A stretch of 64,000 bases of DNA from JAJZAM01 sp027391075 (GTDB taxonomy: Bacteria; Actinomycetota; Acidimicrobiia; Acidimicrobiales; Palsa-688): positions 62,001 to 126,000 of the forward strand of contig DAHYHI010000042.1 in the NCBI GenBank assembly GCA_027391075.1, read 5' to 3'. A program made the translations under genes and the position numbers. Below, piece by piece: positions 16,667 to 25,711 of the stretch. Numbering within the stretch: position 1 is the first letter of the stretch; each line of letters opens with the position of its first letter. The notes under the pieces were generated by a model that ran no database searches, was not told the origin of the DNA, and saw only the letters and a list, made by a program, of their open reading frames with translations.

Positions 16667-18991
16667 TCAGGGATTGCCGAGCTCCATGAAGTACACCCAG
16701 CCGGTCGCAACCTTGTTGTTGAGCTTGTAGGAGATCTCGACTCTCTCCCACGACTGGTGCGGCTCGTCGCCTATCAGCTCGACCAGCGCGCCTTTCGGCA
16801 ATTCCACCCCATTCTTGCCTTGCGAGTTGCCGAACATGTCGGTGACCTCAACCGTGTCGCCTGACGTGGGGTTGATCGCGTAGCGGCGATCCTTGGCATC
16901 TTCACCACCTCCGGCTCCTTGGCTTTGCTCCTTGCGCGGCTCCTCGACAGGCTCGGATTCTTGCTTGCCCTCGCCGGCCCCGCCTTCGATTCCTTTCAGG
17001 CGTCCCCATTCCACTTTGCCGCTGACAAGCTTGCCCTGCCAGACCATCGACAGCATCACAGTCGTATACGGGTCCATGTTTGGGCGTATGTAATCCGAGT
17101 TAACCTCCACGCTCGTGCCCGCTGGCACGAAGATCGTGGTGCGATCGGCAAGCTCGACGGGAGTACTGTCCCCTACCACGAGATGCGTGGCCTTGATTCT
17201 AGCTGCGACCTCGCCGACGTTCGGCTGCTTGGGATTGTCGGCGACGTCCCCGCCCTGCTTGGGGGCACCGTAGGGTTTCACCTTGTCGTAGCCGTTGGCC
17301 TTGAGGTCCGCGTTGGCCACCTGGCCGAACATCCCGTAGAAGGCCTCGACGAATCCCTGCTCGTTCTCCCGAGAATTCAAGTCGATCCAGAGCTTGCCCA
17401 TGGCCGGCAACTCCTCGTCGGTGATGGCCGTTCCGACAGGTATCTCCATTTCACCCAATTGGTCGTGGAACGTCATCGGCTTGGTGGTGCGGAGATCCCC
17501 TCCTCCCACATCGCCGCGGCTGGCCCTGTCGTTCTTCGTCGGCTTGTCCCTGTCGGGGTCGAGGTCGTCCTCGTGGATAAATCCCGATCCCCCCAGCCAA
17601 CGAATCTTATAAACTGTAGTTCCGCCAGTGGATATTTCGATAACTTTGTGTACCGAAGTACCAGCCTTCAGAGCTGCTCTCTCCTCGACCAAGGCCCGGT
17701 CGCCGTAGACGGGCGTGTCGTTGGGCAGGTCGATTTTCAGTTCTTCTGTGGGCTCCGCCTCCTCCTCGGGTCCCGCTAGGGCCTTGCCCTCGCCGGAGTG
17801 CGCACCCAGGGTGTGGCCCCAGCCGGGGTGGATTCCCGACGGCTTGGCAGTAGGTATCCCCGCCCTGTCGAGGACCGTCCACAGCGAAGCGTTACAGTTC
17901 TCTCCGCTGATCAGCCCCCGCTTGGACACTTTGAACATGCTGCCCACGTAGGGGACATTCATCGCGTTGACGGCGGCCGCCGCCTCGACGATCGAGTCGA
18001 GCCTGTTGTTCGCGGCCTCGCCCTTAAGTACCGTCTTGGACGGGGCCGAAGGGTCCCAGTCGACGGTTCCGGGCGCGTAGGGACCAATGTCAACCCTCGT
18101 CGGCGAGCCAACCTCCTTACCCCCCGGGCCTCCCCTCACGTACATCTGGCGGCCGTCGGCGAGCGTGTAGACGGCGAAGAGGTGCGCCCTGACGTTAATT
18201 CCGAGTATCGGGCCCCCGATGAAGGTCGAACGGACGTCGATGCGCGGAGCGTCTTTGATCTCCGAAGATTTTTCCTCCTCCGTCTGGGCGGTAAGCGCAT
18301 CCGCAAGGCCCCAGCCCTTGAGGAAGCTCTGGGTCTCTGTCGCACCTATCCCCTTAATGAGAAGGGCCTTGTGCTTGTCCCGGTTGAGGAGAGTTTTGGA
18401 CAGGTAGAACTTGTGAATTTTCTCCCAGTCTTTCTTGTCCTTCTTGTCTTCTTTGTCAGGGCGCTTCCCTAGATTGCTCATCCGCTCGGCGTACTCGGCG
18501 TGGATAACGGCACGTATCAGCTTGGTCAAAAGACCGGCACGGCCGTCGGCATCCTCCTCGCGCCGCCCCAGGTTCGAGAAGAACCTTTTGACCTTGGTCG
18601 AAGTGGGCTCGATGTCGTTGATCTTCTTCTGGTCGTCCTCCGGAACGTAATACTCAACTTGGGCGAGCGTCGTGGCGAACTCATTGGACCGCTGTGCCGC
18701 AGCCATCAGGGCGTCGCTCGTCTGCGGTAAAACGAGACGCTGGACAGGCGTCGCCGGAACGTGCAACGCGCCGTGTGCCTCGGCTTGTTGTGAACGCGCT
18801 CTTTGCGCCGAGATCCATGCCGTGGTCGCGGCGTTGCCGGCGGACCTCTGCAATGCAAGTACACCCGCCGGCCCGAGGGCCACAGCGCCCGCCTGTCGCT
18901 CGTCGCGTGCCGTGCCTGCTTCGGCCCTCCGCAGGCTTGCTCCGTGCCCTGGCTCGTGCTCCACTTTGCCTTTGTCGGCGATAACACTCAT
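16667..18991 (-). CDS. eCIS-cargo-like protein A: LQxxAGN/VQR N-terminus, predicted permuted papain-like domain, SH3-like repeats (774 aa)
   Basis: I chose the ATG at 18991 because AAAGGTG lies just upstream and it avoids overlap with the preceding gene; the frame stays open to 19048. No signal peptide. Residues 48-57 read LQRSAGNAAT and 83-85 VQR, the N-terminal plan shared with two neighbours. Residues about 110-245 are charged and helical. Residues 268-292 (RAHLFAVYTLADGRQMYVRG) and the later ENCNASLWTVLDRAG give H270 and C366. This His-before-Cys order fits a circularly permuted papain/NlpC-like hydrolase (inference). The C-terminal third holds several SH3-like beta segments (DTPVYGDRALVEE, GDTVEVTDMFG) ending GWVYFMELGNP, which could bind cell wall. 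Possible role: an injected or released toxin or cell-wall hydrolase. It lies 34 bases after a small upstream gene. The family is not firmly recognised. Confidence 0.7.
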   Translation of the reverse strand: MSVIADKGKVEHEPGHGASLRRAEAGTARDERQAGAVALGPAGVLALQRSAGNAATTAWISAQRARSQQAEAHGALHVPATPVQRLVLPQTSDALMAAAQRSNEFATTLAQVEYYVPEDDQKKINDIEPTSTKVKRFFSNLGRREEDADGRAGLLTKLIRAVIHAEYAERMSNLGKRPDKEDKKDKKDWEKIHKFYLSKTLLNRDKHKALLIKGIGATETQSFLKGWGLADALTAQTEEEKSSEIKDAPRIDVRSTFIGGPILGINVRAHLFAVYTLADGRQMYVRGGPGGKEVGSPTRVDIGPYAPGTVDWDPSAPSKTVLKGEAANNRLDSIVEAAAAVNAMNVPYVGSMFKVSKRGLISGENCNASLWTVLDRAGIPTAKPSGIHPGWGHTLGAHSGEGKALAGPEEEAEPTEELKIDLPNDTPVYGDRALVEERAALKAGTSVHKVIEISTGGTTVYKIRWLGGSGFIHEDDLDPDRDKPTKNDRASRGDVGGGDLRTTKPMTFHDQLGEMEIPVGTAITDEELPAMGKLWIDLNSRENEQGFVEAFYGMFGQVANADLKANGYDKVKPYGAPKQGGDVADNPKQPNVGEVAARIKATHLVVGDSTPVELADRTTIFVPAGTSVEVNSDYIRPNMDPYTTVMLSMVWQGKLVSGKVEWGRLKGIEGGAGEGKQESEPVEEPRKEQSQGAGGGEDAKDRRYAINPTSGDTVEVTDMFGNSQGKNGVELPKGALVELIGDEPHQSWERVEISYKLNNKVATGWVYFMELGNP

Positions 18992-19025
18992 CGCTGCACC
19001 TTTCGAATCCCCGGTCTTCCCTCTC

Positions 19026-19430
19026 TTAGACGCTGCCGCCGGTACCACTGTCTGAAGTTTCGTAGCCGATCAATTGCAAACAGCGCTGTGCTACGTCCGG
19101 GCTGACCTCTCTCTGGGCGAAGCCTCCCAGTGTGTGAGCCGTGACGAGCGTCGGGGACAACCCGACGTTGCCTAGCGGCTTTCCGTCTGGACCGAAGAAG
19201 TTCAAGCGGAGATCGGTGACGGCAACTCCCTCCCAGGGAACGCCCCAGCCGGACTTGAGGGGTTCGAGAACCTCGAAGATCCCGGCTATCACCTGTCGGT
19301 CCTCCGACGACGCCAACTTCAGGTTCAGATTGGTCGTTAGGGTCACCTCGACAGCAGACGCAAAGACTCCCAACTCCACGTCTACCGGCATGGCCTGCCT
19401 GCTCCCCCGACCAAACCTAGGCAACTTCAC
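19026..19430 (-). CDS. Hypothetical protein upstream of cargo-like gene A (134 aa)
   Basis: Not recognised. The ATG at 19430 gives MKLPRFGRGSRQAMPVDVEL, followed by alternating hydrophobic strands (VEVTLTTNLNLKLASS, VTDLRLNFFGPDGKPLGN) that suggest a small all-beta or alpha/beta fold. No signal peptide, membrane helix or Cys pair is visible. A second possible start is the Met at residue 14. It is the first gene of a probable two-gene operon with cargo-like gene A, 34 bases ahead. That position would suit an immunity protein, chaperone or adaptor for the downstream protein, but this is inference from order alone. Confidence 0.6.
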   Translation of the reverse strand: MKLPRFGRGSRQAMPVDVELGVFASAVEVTLTTNLNLKLASSEDRQVIAGIFEVLEPLKSGWGVPWEGVAVTDLRLNFFGPDGKPLGNVGLSPTLVTAHTLGGFAQREVSPDVAQRCLQLIGYETSDSGTGGSV

Positions 19431-19469
19431 ACGACCAGCTTAATCTAACAAGGCCAATCTAGTCTTGCC

Positions 19470-19488
19470 CTAAAAGACAGACTTTTAG
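19470..19488. promoter_or_regulatory. Inverted repeat between divergent cargo-like genes
   Basis: A perfect 7-base inverted repeat (CTAAAAG, spacer ACAGA, CTTTTAG) in the 211-base AT-richer gap between the two divergent transcripts. It could be an operator or promoter element; there is no T-run to make it a terminator. Confidence 0.45.
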
Positions 19489-19641
19489 TACCCGGACGGG
19501 CAGAGAAGCTTCCGCAGAGAAAAGCCTGCCATGCAATGTAACGGGCAGCCGGCCCGTTGAAGCAGCCCGAAATCCCGCTGTAGCATCGCTTCGTCCCTAG
19601 ACTTCGACTTCGATACAAGTCGCCTTAGGAGGGTCGCTGCG

Positions 19642-21498
19642 GTGCCTGCACTTCACGACACGTCTATCAAAGAGGTCTCCCCGGAGTTGAGTAGCTTGCG
19701 CGATGACCGCAGGGATCTCCACCCCCTGTCGCCTGGGCCGGCCGCGGCACCCGAGCTCAGTCGCACCTCGACCAGGTTCGACCTGCGGAGAGCCCTGGCG
19801 CCTCCGTCCGTCCTCGACCTGCAGGTAAGCGCAGGTAACCGAGCCGTAGCCCGGCTTCTGTCCGGCCGCGCCGGTGCCGGCATCGGCAACGATACGGGAT
19901 CCCGGCAGAAGCCGGAGAGCGCCATCCAGGTGCAGCGGCTGCTCATACCCTCGGGGGAGGAGATGCAGCAGCTGGCTGGACGGCTGTCGACCAAAGCCGC
20001 ACTGAAGAAGAGCACGTATAAGCAGCTGCTCGACGAGCTCGACGAGGCGGCCCGGCTCAAGTCGAACCCCGAGAGGCGACGAGAGCACCTCGAAGCGGCA
20101 CTGAAACTGGCCAACTCATGGCTCGCCAAGCGGACCAACCCCAAGAAGACGAAACTAGACGCCGACGACCGACGCCAGGCGCGCTTCGTGGAAGGTCTGA
20201 TCTCCGACCTCAACGCCGAGCTCGGAAAGGGGATCGGAACTTCTAACGCGGAAGCTGTCCGTCCGTCCGATGCCCTCAGGCAGCGCTCGGAGTTGGAGGG
20301 CGTCGCGATCCAACCGGATTATCACCCGAGTCCTCCCGGGGAGAGCTCCAAGGTCACCTATCACGTGGTGATCGGCGTATACCAACAAGAAGAGAAGTTC
20401 ATGGCTCTCCACGAGGAGCGCACGCCGAGCGTGATCAGATCCAAGTTCCGCTCAGCTGTCCTCGACAACGCCGTGAACAAAAAGCTGAACCTATTCGGCA
20501 CCCGCACCCCCAAGGCCGAAGGGGGCCGGGAGCTCAAGAAGGGCCTGTTCCACCTTGCCGAGCCGAAGACCTCCGAGCAAACAGCGCGCAAGGCGGCGCG
20601 GCGGGTCGTCGACCGAAGCGACGACACGAAGAACCTGGCGGAGGAGGAGCGGGAGAAGGAGATCGACAGGCTCGCCGAGCAGACCGGCGCAACAGGCCAC
20701 ACCTGGGTGAAGCTGATCAAAAGAGTGGACGGCGCCGACAACACCGTCTGGAGCTTCGGATTCTGGCCTCTCGGCGGCTTCGGAAGTCCGACTAAGCCAG
20801 TGCCCGGAGTGGTCAGGCACCCCGACCGTGTCTACGAGCGCGAAGCCAGCGGCGTCGCCTACCTGCCCAGAGAAGTCGACAAGAAGGCCTTCGACAGCGC
20901 CCTCGAAGAGGCCGCCAAGATCTCCGCTTCGCACCCCGACTACACCGCAGCGGGGTACAACTGCACTACCTTCGTCAAAGACGTCATCTCCAAAGCCGGG
21001 CTTTCCATGCCGAGCGGGCACAAGATCCTCGGGCTCAAGACGGTGCACAACCCGAACACCCTCTACGAGGCCGCCACGTCTGATGCCTCGAAGCAGGATA
21101 AAAGCTCCGACATCGACGCGTTCGACCTCGCCCAGCAGCGCATGAAGCAGGAGCGCTCCCGCCAGGAGCAGGCCTCCCGCGAGCGGGCCGAGCAGGAAGA
21201 GATCGACAAGCACCCCAAACTGAAGCTCGCCGAGGGTGTCGACAAGATCAGCTTCTGGCTAGGCGAGAGCTTCAACAGCCTGGAGCACTCCCAAGAGGTG
21301 TGGCGCTCAGACTTTTTCGACTTGGCCTTCAGGCTCGCCGACCTTGACGAGGAGTACACGGGGCTGCACCCCCAAGCGCCAGGCAGACAAGGAGAGAACC
21401 CGTTCGAGGTGGTGTGGATGAAAGTCCTCCTCGTAGACGGCCCCCGGGACAAGGGGAAGGTCGGATGGGTTCGCAAGGACGAAGTGGTGGGAGCATGA
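19642..21498 (+). CDS. eCIS-cargo-like protein B: LQxxAGN/VQR N-terminus with predicted permuted papain-like domain (618 aa)
   Basis: GTG start at 19642 behind a good AGGAGGG. No signal peptide. Residues 60-73 (LQVSAGNRAVARLL) and 97-99 (VQR) match the plan of proteins A and DUF4157. Residues about 100-200 and 310-350 are charged helices. Residues 351-375 (TGHTWVKLIKRVDG, then WSFGFWPLGG) and 439-453 (YNCTTFVKDVISKAG) place H353 before C441, the order of circularly permuted papain-like hydrolases. A second charged coiled coil (about 480-520, repeated RQEQASRERAEQEE) leads to a C-terminal beta domain ending KGKVGWVRKDEV. Together these suggest an intracellular proenzyme or toxin delivered by a secretion machine, but no family name is certain. 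It is transcribed away from gene A across a shared promoter region. Confidence 0.72.
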   Translation: MPALHDTSIKEVSPELSSLRDDRRDLHPLSPGPAAAPELSRTSTRFDLRRALAPPSVLDLQVSAGNRAVARLLSGRAGAGIGNDTGSRQKPESAIQVQRLLIPSGEEMQQLAGRLSTKAALKKSTYKQLLDELDEAARLKSNPERRREHLEAALKLANSWLAKRTNPKKTKLDADDRRQARFVEGLISDLNAELGKGIGTSNAEAVRPSDALRQRSELEGVAIQPDYHPSPPGESSKVTYHVVIGVYQQEEKFMALHEERTPSVIRSKFRSAVLDNAVNKKLNLFGTRTPKAEGGRELKKGLFHLAEPKTSEQTARKAARRVVDRSDDTKNLAEEEREKEIDRLAEQTGATGHTWVKLIKRVDGADNTVWSFGFWPLGGFGSPTKPVPGVVRHPDRVYEREASGVAYLPREVDKKAFDSALEEAAKISASHPDYTAAGYNCTTFVKDVISKAGLSMPSGHKILGLKTVHNPNTLYEAATSDASKQDKSSDIDAFDLAQQRMKQERSRQEQASRERAEQEEIDKHPKLKLAEGVDKISFWLGESFNSLEHSQEVWRSDFFDLAFRLADLDEEYTGLHPQAPGRQGENPFEVVWMKVLLVDGPRDKGKVGWVRKDEVVGA

Positions 21499-21626
21499 GC
21501 CCAATCCGAAGTCGACGGTGCCACGTAGCTCTAATGGGAGAAGCGTGGAAACCGGCTGGTAAACGAGCGTCTCCCGGCGCAGCATGACATTCATCTCGAC
21601 CACCCACTCCACAGGAGGATCACATC

Positions 21627-23615
21627 TTGAGACACGGCCGAACACCCGACCCCCTTCCCGCGTGTCGGGAATCCCGACGTGAGCGAGCCAGACGACTCGC
21701 CGGCCGCGCCGGCGCCGGGGTGGCGATCACCGCCTCCGCCAGCCTCGCGGCTGCGCTCGTAGGCACTCCCGGGGCTTGGGCGGCGCCCAGCCTGGCGACC
21801 TCGGCCTCGCCGGTGGCGCACATCTCCGCCATGACGGGGAACATCAACGGACTTGTCGACACAGTGGTCGCCTCGACGGTTGCCTCCAACGGCGACACGA
21901 ACCCATACGACCTCGCCGTCGTGCCTTTCAGCTCTGGGATGCTCGTGGCCGGCGACGTGCTCGTCGCCGACTTCAACAACGCCGCCGGCGCGTCAGGAGC
22001 TGGCATGTCGATCGTAGAGATCAACCCCCACACGGGGACCTCCACCACCTTCTACCAAAACAGCGGGATCACCGGGCCGGTCGGTATCGCCATAAACCCC
22101 GCGAACGACATCGTCTGGGTCGGCTTCTACGGCGGCCCCGCCAGCGCCCCCGCAGGTGCCTACGACGGGGCGACCTCTGGGGTGGCTATCATCAACCCGC
22201 TAGGAGCCCTCGTAAAGACCCTCAGCGGCCCGGACTTCGTTGGGGTCTGGGGTCAGGCTGTGAGCGACGTTGGCGGACAGGTGCAGTTCTACTGGCCCAA
22301 CGCCGGCAACGGCGGCAGCGGCCTGAGCGCTCCTACCGACACTGCTGGGATGGAAGGCCAGGTCTGGCGGGACAACCCGGCGGCCGATTTCGCCAACACC
22401 CCCCTTGCGACGGGTCTGCCCGCCACCCCGGCGGGGACTAACAGCGCCGCGGCACTACCGGCCAACCCGACCGGCCCCAGAGGCATGGTCTTCGACCAGC
22501 GCAACGACACGTTGTACTTCACCGACGACGCCAACAACGCTATCTACGCGATTCCCAACGCCAACTCGGCTACCGGCGCGTCGGCCCCCAAGATGGTCGC
22601 CTCCGGCGGGCCGCTGTCGAGCCCGCAGCAGATCACCGTCGATCCCGCCAACGGGGACCTGCTAGTAGTCAACGGTGCCACGAACAACGACCTGATCGAG
22701 TTGACCACCGCCGGCCAGGTCGTCGCGACCCGCAACCTGGCCCCCACGGAACCCGCCGGCGGCCTGTTCGGGCTTACCGCTACGGTCAACTCCGAAGGAA
22801 GCATGGTCATCTACTACGACAACGCGAACGACAACAACCTTCACATGCTGACGGTCCCGAACCAGGGGTACTGGCTTGTGGCCAAGGACGGCGGAGTCTT
22901 CAGCCTCGGTGACGCCCCCTTCTTCGGGTCCGCAGCCAACCTGCACCTAAACGCACCGATCGTCGCAATGGCACAAACCTCCGACCGGCTCGGCTACTGG
23001 CTGGTCGGCGCAGACGGAGGTGTCTTCGCCTACGGCAATGCAGGCTTCTACGGGTCAGCTGCCAACCTCCACCTGAACGCCCCCATCGTCGCCATACTCC
23101 CGACGCCCGACGGCGGGGGCTACTGGCTGGTCGCAGCAGACGGAGGCGTGTTCAGCTACGGCGACGCAACCTTCTACGGCTCCGCAGCAGGCATGCACCT
23201 AAACGCACCAATCGTCGGAGCCCGAGTCGCTCCCGGAGGGATGGGATACTGGCTCGTCGCCGCAGACGGAGGCGTGTTCAGCTACGGTGACGCAACCTTC
23301 CACGGCTCCGCCGGGGGTATGCACCTAAACGCCCCCGTCGTCGGCATGGTGACTTCCGCCGGAGGGATGGGATACTGGCTCGTCGCCGCAGACGGAGGAG
23401 TGTTCAGCTACGGCCCCACCGCCGCCTTCCACGGCTCAGAGGGCGGCACGCACCTGAACGCCCCTGTAGTCGGGATCATCCGCACCCCGACCGCTAACGG
23501 CTACTGGCTCGTCGCCGCAGACGGTGGAGTGTTCAGCTTCGGCGGCGCCGGCTTCTACGGCTCCGAGGGCGGCACGCACCTGAACGCCCCGATCGTGGGC
23601 GGCAGGCTGGGATAG
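21627..23615 (+). CDS. Secreted NHL-like / GYWLVA-repeat protein (662 aa)
   Basis: TTG start at 21627, supported by AGGAGG with good spacing. The Arg-rich N-terminus and following hydrophobic Ala-rich segment ending near AWA form a signal peptide. Residues about 50-400 are probably an NHL/SMP-30-like beta-propeller (VGIAINPANDIVWVGF, RGMVFDQRNDTLYFTDD, QQITVDPANGDLLVVNG). Residues about 414-662 are six GYWLVAADGGVFSYGDA repeats of about 41 residues, paralogous to those of the 801-residue protein near 10-12 kb. The gene follows cargo-like gene B by 128 bases on the same strand and ends at a strong hairpin. Likely extracellular; substrate unknown. Confidence 0.88.
   Translation: MRHGRTPDPLPACRESRRERARRLAGRAGAGVAITASASLAAALVGTPGAWAAPSLATSASPVAHISAMTGNINGLVDTVVASTVASNGDTNPYDLAVVPFSSGMLVAGDVLVADFNNAAGASGAGMSIVEINPHTGTSTTFYQNSGITGPVGIAINPANDIVWVGFYGGPASAPAGAYDGATSGVAIINPLGALVKTLSGPDFVGVWGQAVSDVGGQVQFYWPNAGNGGSGLSAPTDTAGMEGQVWRDNPAADFANTPLATGLPATPAGTNSAAALPANPTGPRGMVFDQRNDTLYFTDDANNAIYAIPNANSATGASAPKMVASGGPLSSPQQITVDPANGDLLVVNGATNNDLIELTTAGQVVATRNLAPTEPAGGLFGLTATVNSEGSMVIYYDNANDNNLHMLTVPNQGYWLVAKDGGVFSLGDAPFFGSAANLHLNAPIVAMAQTSDRLGYWLVGADGGVFAYGNAGFYGSAANLHLNAPIVAILPTPDGGGYWLVAADGGVFSYGDATFYGSAAGMHLNAPIVGARVAPGGMGYWLVAADGGVFSYGDATFHGSAGGMHLNAPVVGMVTSAGGMGYWLVAADGGVFSYGPTAAFHGSEGGTHLNAPVVGIIRTPTANGYWLVAADGGVFSFGGAGFYGSEGGTHLNAPIVGGRLG
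22866..23612 (+). repeat. Six GYWLVA-type coding repeats
   Basis: Six in-frame units of about 41 codons, each starting GYWLV(A/G). The sequence is more divergent between copies than the matching array at 10112-10851. Confidence 0.9.
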
Positions 23616-23643
23616 ACCAGCCTAAACCATTTGAGAAGTCGAG

Positions 23644-23670
23644 CTGCCCGGGCGTTTCACGCCCGGGCAG
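23644..23670. terminator. Bidirectional hairpin between convergent genes
   Basis: A perfect 12-base stem (CTGCCCGGGCGT / ACGCCCGGGCAG) with a 3-base loop. It sits between the 662-residue repeat protein and the convergent DUF4157 gene. No T-run follows. Confidence 0.75.
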
Positions 23671-23715
23671 CGTCGCGCTGCGACACGTTTTCAGGCCCGC
23701 GACGTCAACTGCAAG

Positions 23716-25608
23716 TCAGTTGACGTTGACCAGTTGCTGTTCGGTGGGCATGTGCTCGCGTACCTTCGATAGGAGCGCCTGGCCGAAAGGATCGACGATC
23801 TGCTCCCATGCGGTGTAGAGCTCCGCGGAGGACTGATTGCGACTGCCGAAGATTGCTTCCATGAATGCCCGGAGACTCTCAACCGAGGCGGTCCGCTCCA
23901 AACCTGCCAAGTTGGATGCGCTAAGGAGAAGGGGAGCTTGGGCGCCCAACCAGACCATGTTCCTCAACACGAACGCCTCGGCGATCTTGGTTCCCTGCCC
24001 AAACTGCTCCTCTGCGTACTTTAGAATCGCAGCGGCCTTGTCGAGCACTGCGCCGTCGGCTACGGCCCAACCTCCGTCGGGAGGGCAGACCACGGTGCCG
24101 AGCGACCCCGCCAGTTTCACAGCCAAGTCCGTCACCTTAGGGTCGGACTTTTCGAGCTGAGAGTCCTTCTGGTCACCTTGCTGTCGGTGCTCTTTCCAGA
24201 ACCCATCGATAGCCTGTATGCCTGCGCCCACCACGGCTCCTGCGGCGTAACTCCTCATGTAGTCCTTGAACATGTCGATTCCGGTTCGACCTACCTGGGC
24301 CACCGTCTTGTTCTCGGTCTGGGCCGCTGCAGCGTTTTGGGCGTCCCCACCCTTGCCGTGGTTGTCCTTGGCGGCCTCCTCTGCGAAGGTGTCGTGTAGG
24401 TCCTTGACGTGGTCGATCGCTACGTGACCGGAGGCCACTACCGAAGCTTGAGCCCATGTCTGCTCGTCGGGATATCTGCGGTCCGCACCGAGACGTCTCA
24501 TGACGGCGATGTCGTGTTCGAGGCCGTTGATCGCCTCGTCGTACTCGTGGAGCGTGGCGCCGACCTCCTTGAGGTACATTTTGCTGTTCCCCAGCTTCGT
24601 TTTCATCACCTCCAGCTCTGCGATCCAGTCGTTAGCCGCGCTCTGCCTCTCGGCGACCGGCCCCATCGGTTCGCGAAAACCGACGCGCATTTGCATGGCC
24701 CGGTCGGCGACCATCGAGACCTCCTCGACAGCTGATTGGGCGGCTCTCGCTTTCTCTTTGCCTTCGGAGGGCTTGTCCGTCTTCGCTTTCGCCCGTCGAG
24801 AAGTGAATATCGACGAGGCGATCTGCTTCAGTTTGGCGAAGAACCCCTTCTTGGGGGCTTTTCCTTCGCCTGTCGACGCGTTGGCAACCCCTTGGAGCCC
24901 TTCGAGGAGCACCTGCAAGCTTTTGCCGTCATCGAGAAGTGCACGCTGGATGACCATCTGCCCGCCGAGACCACCATGGGACACGGACCCTGCCGACGCG
25001 CCCGTCGGCCCTTCGTGGAAGTCAAGCCGGCCGGCGTGCTCGGCTCCCGTCGCCTTCTGCTCGTGAGCGTCGCCGGGGTCGGAGACACGCACGTCGTTGC
25101 CTATAGGGTCTCCCGGCACCGGCCCGGCCCTGTTTTGGAGGAAGTGGGTTGTCTCATGCGCGAGCACCTCGTCCCCGCGTTGTGTTCCCGGGGCGTAATC
25201 GGGGTGTAGCACCACGTCGTCTCCGACGGAGAAGCCTCTTGCGCCTAGTGCTTCGGTCGCTTCCCGGTCGCTGTGAACTCGCATAGCCGTCGCGGGCGGA
25301 GCGACGTCGAACGCTCCGCCCGCCGTGGTTCCGGGGGAGCGGCTCACAAAACGCGGCTCCCCCGGAGAGCTGACCGCCTTTTCCACGAGGGGACGCACCG
25401 ACGCTCCGTCGGGGTGCAACAGGCTGCTCACCGCCTTGTTACCGGCGAGACGTTGAAGCTCCAAGATCCCGTCGGGCGTCGGCGAAGCATCCCCGACCAG
25501 TATCGACGCCACGTCGGGCGCCTTGTCGCCCTTCTTGGCCTGGCGCTCGAGGCCACGCCGGGGCTCTAGGGTCCGCTCGGCTAGCGCGCTGGCGATGTCC
25601 TTGCTCAT
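23716..25608 (-). CDS. DUF4157 (eCIS-core) domain protein with LQxxAGN/IQR N-terminus (630 aa)
   Basis: The ATG at 25608 has GGGAGGG upstream; the frame extends to 25728 but through a hairpin. Residues 51-64 are LQRLAGNKAVSSLL. Residues about 107-162 form a DUF4157 domain, ending in the metallopeptidase-like LAHETTHFLQNRAG (H151, E152, H155) after GDDVVLHPDYAPG. An IQR motif stands at 220-222. The remaining 400 residues are mostly charged helices with one weak hydrophobic stretch near AAGAVVGAGIQAIDG, and no C-terminal catalytic motif is recognisable. DUF4157 (Pfam eCIS_core) is widely found in proteins linked to extracellular contractile injection systems. Here it lies in an island with two proteins of the same N-terminal plan, so it is probably cargo or a cargo-processing factor (inference). 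Confidence 0.88.
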   Translation of the reverse strand: MSKDIASALAERTLEPRRGLERQAKKGDKAPDVASILVGDASPTPDGILELQRLAGNKAVSSLLHPDGASVRPLVEKAVSSPGEPRFVSRSPGTTAGGAFDVAPPATAMRVHSDREATEALGARGFSVGDDVVLHPDYAPGTQRGDEVLAHETTHFLQNRAGPVPGDPIGNDVRVSDPGDAHEQKATGAEHAGRLDFHEGPTGASAGSVSHGGLGGQMVIQRALLDDGKSLQVLLEGLQGVANASTGEGKAPKKGFFAKLKQIASSIFTSRRAKAKTDKPSEGKEKARAAQSAVEEVSMVADRAMQMRVGFREPMGPVAERQSAANDWIAELEVMKTKLGNSKMYLKEVGATLHEYDEAINGLEHDIAVMRRLGADRRYPDEQTWAQASVVASGHVAIDHVKDLHDTFAEEAAKDNHGKGGDAQNAAAAQTENKTVAQVGRTGIDMFKDYMRSYAAGAVVGAGIQAIDGFWKEHRQQGDQKDSQLEKSDPKVTDLAVKLAGSLGTVVCPPDGGWAVADGAVLDKAAAILKYAEEQFGQGTKIAEAFVLRNMVWLGAQAPLLLSASNLAGLERTASVESLRAFMEAIFGSRNQSSAELYTAWEQIVDPFGQALLSKVREHMPTEQQLVNVN

Positions 25609-25711
25609 CGGGACCCTCCCTTGTAAGCGACTTTTGTTGGTCGACCCGTTATGGCAGCAGCCACCAGCAGGTCTCACTCCCGAGGGTAGCCTCACAATCG
25701 AGGGCCTTTCG

